A stretch of 32,629 nt of DNA from assembly GCA_030612365.1 (NCBI GenBank), contig JAUWOA010000013.1:1-32629 (forward strand), written 5' to 3'. The notes under the pieces were generated by a model, which searched no databases, was not told the origin of the DNA, and saw only the letters and a program-made list of their open reading frames with translations. Below are positions 26,371 to 32,629 of this stretch, piece by piece; position 1 is the stretch's first letter; every line of letters begins with the position of its first letter. Made by a program: the position numbers and the translations under genes. Source of the stretch: Candidatus Thorarchaeota archaeon (lineage in GTDB: Archaea > Asgardarchaeota > Thorarchaeia > Thorarchaeales > Thorarchaeaceae).

Positions 26371-28119
26371 ATGGAGCTGTTCTGGTTGGATGAGTTAGAG
26401 TTCGAAATCCGCAAAGTCGTCTTGGACAACGCTGTAAAGTACGAAGGGAAACCGAATGTGAAGTCCGTGATGGGCGCTCTCCTCGGATCTCGGGCCGACC
26501 TAAGGTCACGTGCAAAAGAAGTCAAAGAAATCGTGTCCAAGGTAGTGAAGGAGGTTGAGAAGTTGACTCTTGAAGCCCAACGTTCAGAGCTTCGTGATAT
26601 CGCCCCTGAACTGCTTGAACAGGCGGTCAAGTTGGAGCCAGAATCGAAAGAACTCCCTGAACTCCCGAATGTAAGCACCTGGCCAAAGGTAGTCATGCGA
26701 CTTGCACCCTTTCCATCAGGTCCCCTTCACATTGGCAATGCCAGAATGGTCGTGCTGAACGACTATTACGTGAAGAGGTATGATGGTGAACTTATTCTCG
26801 TTTTTGATGATACGATCGGCTCGGATGAGAAACAGGTCGAAACTGAAGCTTTTGATATGATTCCTGAGGGTCTGGAATATCTTGGAGCTAAATGGCATCG
26901 CACTGTGTACAAATCAGACCGACTTGATATATTCTACAAGTATGCAGTTGATTTGCTGAAGAAAGGCGAGGCCTACGTGTGTGATTGTGATGCCGGACTT
27001 TGGAGAAAGGAGCACAAGATCAAAGGGAAACCTTGTTCATGTAGCCTCCTCTCTGTTGACGAGAATCTATCTCGTTGGGAGATGATGCTAGATGGCACCT
27101 ATCCCGAAAGAGGCGCCGCAGTCCGTCTGAAGACCGGGATGGACAATCCTGACCCCGCGATGCGAGACCATGTCATCCTTCGAATCTCCGAGACAGAGCA
27201 TCCCCGAGTGGGGACTCGCTATCGTGTGTGGCCTCTGTTGGAGTACTCATGGGGAATCGACGACCATGAACTAGGAATATCTCACATAATCAGGGGCAAG
27301 GATCTCGTGAAGGAGGGGAAGATTGAGCAACACATCTGGAGCGTCTATGGGTGGCAACATCCTGAACTTCTCTACTATGGCCGCCTGAAATTCCAAGACG
27401 CCACACTCAGCAAGAGCAAGTCTCGAAGAGAGGTCCTTGATGGAACCTACTCAGGATGGGATGATCCTCGCACCTGGAGTATGCAGTCATTGGCCAAACG
27501 GGGAATTGATTCTCAGGCCGTACGAAAGATTATGCTTGACCTTGGACTGAGCACTGTTGACATCTCAATCTCGATGAAAGCTCTCTACTCTGAGAACCGG
27601 AAGCTGCGAGACGCCGACACTCCACGCTTCTTCTTTGTTGAATCACCAACTTGGCTGGAGCTGTCGGGGATTCCGTCTGAAACCACCTATGCAGAAGCCC
27701 CTGTTCATCCTGATTTCCCGGACCGTGGAGTCAGGAATATTCCTCTTGGAATGGTTGATGACACAATTCTAGTTGGAATTCAAAAGAAGGACTACAATCG
27801 ATTCAAGAACGACACCCTCTTCAGGCTGAAGGATTTCGCCAACTTCAAACTCCTCAAGGGGAAATCGCCAGTTGGTCAATTCCACAGTCATGATGTGAAT
27901 GATGTCCGAACTACTGGAGGTCCAATAATCCAGTGGGTGCCTAAGAGGGGCTCCGTGGGGACGGAGATTACGATGATTGACGGCGATATAACAACGGGTT
28001 TCGCAGAACCAAGTGCGTCTAAACTAAATCCCGGAACATTCCTGCAATTTGAAAGATGGGGGTTTGGCTGCGTTGTTGAATCTGGTACGCCAATGAAAGT
28101 CGCTTTTGCGCACAAATAG
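26371..28119 (+). CDS. gltX: Glutamyl-tRNA synthetase, archaeal type
   Basis: APFPSGPLHIGNARM (HIGH-type), LVFDDTIGSDEKQVETEAFDMI, ATLSKSKSR (KMSKS-type). Start ATG 26371 preferred over 26269. Confidence 0.95.
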   Translation: MELFWLDELEFEIRKVVLDNAVKYEGKPNVKSVMGALLGSRADLRSRAKEVKEIVSKVVKEVEKLTLEAQRSELRDIAPELLEQAVKLEPESKELPELPNVSTWPKVVMRLAPFPSGPLHIGNARMVVLNDYYVKRYDGELILVFDDTIGSDEKQVETEAFDMIPEGLEYLGAKWHRTVYKSDRLDIFYKYAVDLLKKGEAYVCDCDAGLWRKEHKIKGKPCSCSLLSVDENLSRWEMMLDGTYPERGAAVRLKTGMDNPDPAMRDHVILRISETEHPRVGTRYRVWPLLEYSWGIDDHELGISHIIRGKDLVKEGKIEQHIWSVYGWQHPELLYYGRLKFQDATLSKSKSRREVLDGTYSGWDDPRTWSMQSLAKRGIDSQAVRKIMLDLGLSTVDISISMKALYSENRKLRDADTPRFFFVESPTWLELSGIPSETTYAEAPVHPDFPDRGVRNIPLGMVDDTILVGIQKKDYNRFKNDTLFRLKDFANFKLLKGKSPVGQFHSHDVNDVRTTGGPIIQWVPKRGSVGTEITMIDGDITTGFAEPSASKLNPGTFLQFERWGFGCVVESGTPMKVAFAHK

Positions 28120-28212
28120 TGATTTCATATGCGAGTTGTCACTAGGGGGCCGCAACCGTGCAGCCAAAGAGGACAAATAGTCATGTATCAGCCTTCTACG
28201 TAGTGGTATCCT

Positions 28213-28971
28213 ATGCCGAAGAAGAGGAAGAAGTCAGGAAAGAAAGCAACATTGTCACCCTCGCTCTTCAAGGTGACTGGTGCAAGTGCGAAACTGAAAG
28301 TGGACGATAAGAAGAAGAAGCTGTACTACTTCGGAACCAAAGTGAAGCCTAAGAAAGCAGCGAAGCTCGCTGCAGGGACTGGTGCTGAAATCTTGGGAGT
28401 ATCCAGTACTGCCCTTAAAATCAGCAAGCCATCTTTGAAATACGATTTCTACTGCGATTATGAGGCGAATCTCAAGATGGCGTTCGTTCGGGTGAGGAAG
28501 CAGGAGCTCGGTGTTCAGGATCAGATGAAGGCAGCCATGGTCGGGAAGGAAATCCTCACTCCAAGGAAGGGGAAGGGCATCCCTGGCAAGGCTATCCAAT
28601 TGGACATTGTGGAGCTCTTTGAAACCAAAGGTACGGATACAATGCTATTAGACGGGTCAACTGGCACTCCTGCTAGAAGCCTAGAGCGCCTTCTAAAGGG
28701 GCCTGGCAAGAAAAAGGCAACACCTGTCTGGGTTCGCAAGAATAAAATTTCTCCGGGGAAGTTCAATACTCTCGAAAAGGTCACCAAAGCAGTAGTCAAG
28801 ATGGCTGGTCGAAAGCCTGCCGAAGCGAAGCGCGTAGTAAGCCACAGTCTCACATTCAAGAAGATTGAGGGCTACTATGTGCCGACGTATTACGTGAAGG
28901 TGGCCGCTGGTTCGGAGTCAAGGATGATGCGCATCAACGCAGTGAATGGAAATGTGGCTCTAAAGGTATGA
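28213..28971 (+). CDS. Basic hypothetical protein (252 aa)
   Basis: Long ORF MPKKRKKSGKKATLSPSLFKVTGASAKLKVDDKKKKLYYFG...; no family recognised. Confidence 0.75.
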   Translation: MPKKRKKSGKKATLSPSLFKVTGASAKLKVDDKKKKLYYFGTKVKPKKAAKLAAGTGAEILGVSSTALKISKPSLKYDFYCDYEANLKMAFVRVRKQELGVQDQMKAAMVGKEILTPRKGKGIPGKAIQLDIVELFETKGTDTMLLDGSTGTPARSLERLLKGPGKKKATPVWVRKNKISPGKFNTLEKVTKAVVKMAGRKPAEAKRVVSHSLTFKKIEGYYVPTYYVKVAAGSESRMMRINAVNGNVALKV

Positions 28972-29003
28972 ACTTGAGTCCTGCCATGTCATTGAGTTTG
29001 ACG

Positions 29004-30590
29004 CTAACTAGAGGGAGGTTTTCCCCACCCTCCCCCTCCCGGCGTTTCGATGCGTACGATAGACCCTGAAGGAACGCTCAGAGTCGATTTCGCGGCGAGC
29101 TCTACCTCCTTGTTTTTCAGCACTAGGGTGTTTCGTCCGATGACTCCCGGTTCACCTGCGTTCAAGCCCCAAGGCTGCGAAGTTCTACGCTCAGACTGTA
29201 TTGATACGGTGCAGTCTTCTCCAAGGACCTCTATCTCTCGGATGATTCCGTCGCCACCATTCCACCTTCCCTTTCCTCCACTTGCACGGCGAATAGAGTA
29301 TGCAAGAACCCTTAGTGGATATTCGGTTTCGAGCGACTCTACGGGTGTGTTGAGGGTATTCGTCATGTGAGTGTGAATGCCGCTGCTGCCATTATATCCG
29401 CGCCCTGCTCCTGCTCCCCCTCCGATTGTTTCATAGAATGAGAATGCTCTACCGCTTCTTGGATCAATTCCCCCAATTGCCAAATTGTTCATAGTTCCTT
29501 GACTCGCAGCAGGCACTATATCCGGGTCAATCTGCGCAAGGGCTCCGAGAGTTGTGTCTACGATTCTCTGCGAGGTTTCCACATTTCCTGCAGCAACGGC
29601 CGCTGGGTATTCGGGATTAAGGACAGATCTCCTGGGCACATGGATATCGATGGCGCTCCAACACCCTTCGTTCATTGGGATTCCTTCGCCAAACAGTGCC
29701 TTGAAGACGTAGTATACTGAAGAGAGAGATGATGCAATGGGGCAATTGATGTTCCCTTTGACCTGTTCGGAGGTTCCAGTAAAGTCCACCTGTACTCGTT
29801 CGTTTGCGAAGTTTACAGCCACCTTAATGGGAATTCCACTAGTGCCTGCTCCATCACTGTCCATTACATCGGTGAATTCCGCATGTTTTCCTTGATACGG
29901 CATGAGTGTGCGTTTCATCATCTCCGCAGAGTAGCGCCTCAGCTCCCCAAATGTCTTGAGAAGCCTATTCCAAGTGTGCTTACTTGACAAATCCTCAAGC
30001 GTCCTAGAGCCAACATTGTTTGCTGCAACCTGAGCGGAGAGGTCGCCGAGTCGTTCATCCGGCGTCCGCGTCACTGACAGCAGGTCGTCTATGAAATCAA
30101 GAACAAGCTCATTATCCCTTACAACGACTCGAGGCCGTATCAAAATCCCCTCATCATCAATCGATGTCGATGTGCCTGGCATTGACCCTGGACTTGCACC
30201 TCCCACATCAGCATGGTGTGCCCGGTTTGCTACGAACGCCACTCTGCTGCTTCCATCGTAGACTGGCGCCACGAGAGTCAAATCTGGAAGGTGTGACCCC
30301 CCAGAGAATGGGTCGTTCAGAAGGGCCATCGTGCATTGGCGCATCTCGTTACCCACCTGCTCGATGCAAGCCTTAACCGATAGCGGCATTGCGCCAAGAT
30401 GAACCGGGATGTCTTTTGATTGGGCAACCAGATTACCTGCGTTGTCGAATATGGCGCAACTACAATCCCTGCGTTCCTTTATGTTAGGACTGAACGCAGT
30501 ACGCCTCAGGGCCTGACTCATTTCTCGGGCACAGGACTCCAGGGCGTTCTTAATAACCTCAAAGGATATCGGGTCATCCATCATTTTCAT
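29004..30590 (-). CDS. hyuB: Hydantoinase B / acetone carboxylase alpha-family protein (HyuB)
   Basis: DPISFEVIKNALESCAREMSQALRRTAFSPNIKERRDCSCAIFD..., GDLSAQVAANNVG, PGGGGWG C-terminus. Confidence 0.95.
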   Translation of the reverse strand: MKMMDDPISFEVIKNALESCAREMSQALRRTAFSPNIKERRDCSCAIFDNAGNLVAQSKDIPVHLGAMPLSVKACIEQVGNEMRQCTMALLNDPFSGGSHLPDLTLVAPVYDGSSRVAFVANRAHHADVGGASPGSMPGTSTSIDDEGILIRPRVVVRDNELVLDFIDDLLSVTRTPDERLGDLSAQVAANNVGSRTLEDLSSKHTWNRLLKTFGELRRYSAEMMKRTLMPYQGKHAEFTDVMDSDGAGTSGIPIKVAVNFANERVQVDFTGTSEQVKGNINCPIASSLSSVYYVFKALFGEGIPMNEGCWSAIDIHVPRRSVLNPEYPAAVAAGNVETSQRIVDTTLGALAQIDPDIVPAASQGTMNNLAIGGIDPRSGRAFSFYETIGGGAGAGRGYNGSSGIHTHMTNTLNTPVESLETEYPLRVLAYSIRRASGGKGRWNGGDGIIREIEVLGEDCTVSIQSERRTSQPWGLNAGEPGVIGRNTLVLKNKEVELAAKSTLSVPSGSIVRIETPGGGGWGKPPSS

Positions 30591-32614
30591 TGACCCCTCC
30601 TCACTAGTAGAGTTCCATCTCTACGCTGTTCTGCAGACCAGTCTGGTCCAAGATAAGTCGTCGAATCCACCTGTTCAATGATTGCCGGTCCGTTGATTTG
30701 CTGTTTCACTGATAGTTGCTCTCTCCTATAGACCTCAGCACGTGCACAGGAGCCATCCTCAAGAATTACGTCACGCTGACTGTGCGGGTTCATCACTTCC
30801 AGCTGGTCGTGTCGATATGGCCTCAAGTCCACCTGCTTGGCTCTGGCGACCACCCGCACGGTGACCCATTCGACTGCTCTCCGTTTCATTCTGTAGCCGT
30901 ATATCCTCTCATGTTCAGACTCGAATAGATGCCTAGACGCAGACAACAGTTCGCGCTGACGCCGTGGCAAACGGATGGAGAGTTCGTGTGACTGGCCTGC
31001 GTATCGCATGTCTATGGACCACTCACATGCGATATGCTGTTTCTCTGCCCCTTGCTCTATGAGCCTGTGTTTGGATTCCTCGGTGAGCTCGCTGAGAGCC
31101 GAAGTAACTTCTTTCGCTTCCATTTCGGAGTCAGTTGTGAGAACAGTCCTCATTAGGTCCACTCTTAGGTCAGCGCACACGAGTCCTAGGGCCGATGTTA
31201 TCCCTGGAAAAGGCGGGACTATAATCGTGTTGATGTTAAGAGCTTCAGCGATATCCACGGCTTGGGTGGGTCCTGCACCTCCGAACGGAACCAGTATGAA
31301 CTGCCGCGGATCGTGTCCTCGCTCCACCGTCACCTCTCTGATTGCTTGCATCATGTTTGAGGTCGAGATTCTGATGATACCCAATGCGACTTCGTTCACG
31401 GTCTTGCCTATCTTTCTTGAGAGCCTGCTAACCGCAGTTCTTGAGCAATCCACGCTAAGCTGCACTCTGCCGCCCAGAAAGAACTGAGGGTTTAGCCTTC
31501 CCAGCAATAGGTTGGCATCCGTGACCGTGGCCTTGAGTCCCTGTTTGTCATATGCTGCAGGTCCAGGATCAGCACCAGCGCTCTGTGGACCAACATGGAG
31601 TACGCCCGCATCATCAACCCACGCGATGCTCCCTCCTCCTGCTCCGATGGTCTTCACGTCAACTGAAGGCACACGTAGCGGAAGTCCTCCAACTTCATTG
31701 TCCGGTTTCACAACCACTTTTCCCACAATTGCGCTAATGTCGCAGCTGGTGCCCCCCATGTCCACTGTGATGGCCTGTTCTGCTCCGCTCTGACTTGCGA
31801 TATGCCAGCCACCCATCACCCCTCCAGCAAGGCCTGAGATTGCCAAGCCGATTGCTCGACCGCTGGCGCGACTGGAGTGAACTGTACCTCCATTAGACTG
31901 CATAATCAACAGTTTGCTCTTTGGACAAAGCTGCCTTAGCGATGTATCGAGGTTCCTTAGATACCCCAGAACCAACGGGCCGAGGTACGCCTCCAAAACT
32001 GTTGTAGACGTGCGTTCGAATTCTCTGAACTCTGGAAGTACTTGGGATGATGCAACGGCGTAGCATTTCATTTCCTGCTTAATGCGATCGAGCAGAATCA
32101 TTTCATGCTCAGAGTTGCAGTAGGAGAACAGCAACGAAACCGCGACCGCATCAGGTTTCTTCTTTCGAAGTAAGCTAACGATTCTCTCAACTTCATCATC
32201 ATTCAGGACCTCTATTACGTTGCCTTGTGCATCCAATCGCTCATGTACGCCAATCCTGTGCTCCCGTCCGACTAGGGGCCGCGGTCTTGTTGCTTGTAGA
32301 CTGTAGATTTCTTCTCTGTTCTGCCTTCCAATCTCCAACAAGTCTTCAAGGCCCGCAGTCGTAACAAGACATACCCTAGCCCCCTTTCTCTGGAGCATGG
32401 CGTTCGTGGCAACGGTTGTTCCATGAACAACTAAACTCACTTCAACGGGTGATGTTCCGTTATCCTCAAGGATTTCACGTATGCCTTGAATGACGGCAAT
32501 ATCCTGTGAGTGTGGTGTTGACTGAACCTTGTGAACGACCTGTTCGCCTGTATCTATGTCGACCATGATGATATCGGTAAAGGATCCTCCGACATCACAA
32601 CCTATGACCTTCAT
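30587..32614 (-). CDS. hyuA: Hydantoinase/oxoprolinase family protein (HyuA)
   Basis: GCDVGGSFTDIIMVD, VHGTTVATNAMLQRKGA, VDMGGTSCDIS, GAGGGSIAWVD, PFGGAGP. Four-nt overlap with hyuB. Confidence 0.95.
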   Translation of the reverse strand: MKVIGCDVGGSFTDIIMVDIDTGEQVVHKVQSTPHSQDIAVIQGIREILEDNGTSPVEVSLVVHGTTVATNAMLQRKGARVCLVTTAGLEDLLEIGRQNREEIYSLQATRPRPLVGREHRIGVHERLDAQGNVIEVLNDDEVERIVSLLRKKKPDAVAVSLLFSYCNSEHEMILLDRIKQEMKCYAVASSQVLPEFREFERTSTTVLEAYLGPLVLGYLRNLDTSLRQLCPKSKLLIMQSNGGTVHSSRASGRAIGLAISGLAGGVMGGWHIASQSGAEQAITVDMGGTSCDISAIVGKVVVKPDNEVGGLPLRVPSVDVKTIGAGGGSIAWVDDAGVLHVGPQSAGADPGPAAYDKQGLKATVTDANLLLGRLNPQFFLGGRVQLSVDCSRTAVSRLSRKIGKTVNEVALGIIRISTSNMMQAIREVTVERGHDPRQFILVPFGGAGPTQAVDIAEALNINTIIVPPFPGITSALGLVCADLRVDLMRTVLTTDSEMEAKEVTSALSELTEESKHRLIEQGAEKQHIACEWSIDMRYAGQSHELSIRLPRRQRELLSASRHLFESEHERIYGYRMKRRAVEWVTVRVVARAKQVDLRPYRHDQLEVMNPHSQRDVILEDGSCARAEVYRREQLSVKQQINGPAIIEQVDSTTYLGPDWSAEQRRDGTLLVRRGQ

Positions 32615-32629
32615 CTTCCTTGGGAGTTC

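Noticed and set aside
30975-31487. 170-aa plus ORF
   Set aside because: Antisense to the clear HyuA coding region; Ser/Arg-rich shadow composition.

Overview
The window looks archaeal and most likely Asgard (inference from gene content: an archaeal-type GluRS, S25e, a Ras/Arf-like GTPase with an N-terminal longin/roadblock-like region, and an EAP30/SNF8 (ESCRT-II Vps22-like) domain). Recognisable genes are a tungsten AOR with its polyferredoxin, a DUF123/GIY-YIG-like protein, an MBL-fold hydrolase, an M20 peptidase, LarB, AlaX, a sugar-phosphate nucleotidyltransferase, GltX, and a HyuA/HyuB pair. There is also a translationally coupled pair of ~90-100 kDa proteins of unknown function. The most unusual locus is 10378-13254: two tandem paralogs, each a DapA/NAL-family aldolase fused to a C-terminal formaldehyde-activating enzyme (Fae) domain. 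Their active sites have decayed reciprocally. Copy 1 keeps the Schiff-base Lys but lacks the Fae catalytic His. Copy 2 keeps the Fae His and the HPF tail but has Asn in place of the Schiff-base Lys. This suggests a two-subunit formaldehyde/aldehyde-handling aldolase complex. A second highlight is an ~780-aa protein with a coiled coil and a C-terminal EAP30 domain, divergent from a GTPase operon. A third is an S25e gene with no AUG/GUG/UUG start ahead of its conserved N-terminus and a histone-H1-like Lys-rich repeat tail. No rRNA, tRNA, CRISPR array or transposon was recognised. All family calls are by eye; no database search was run.
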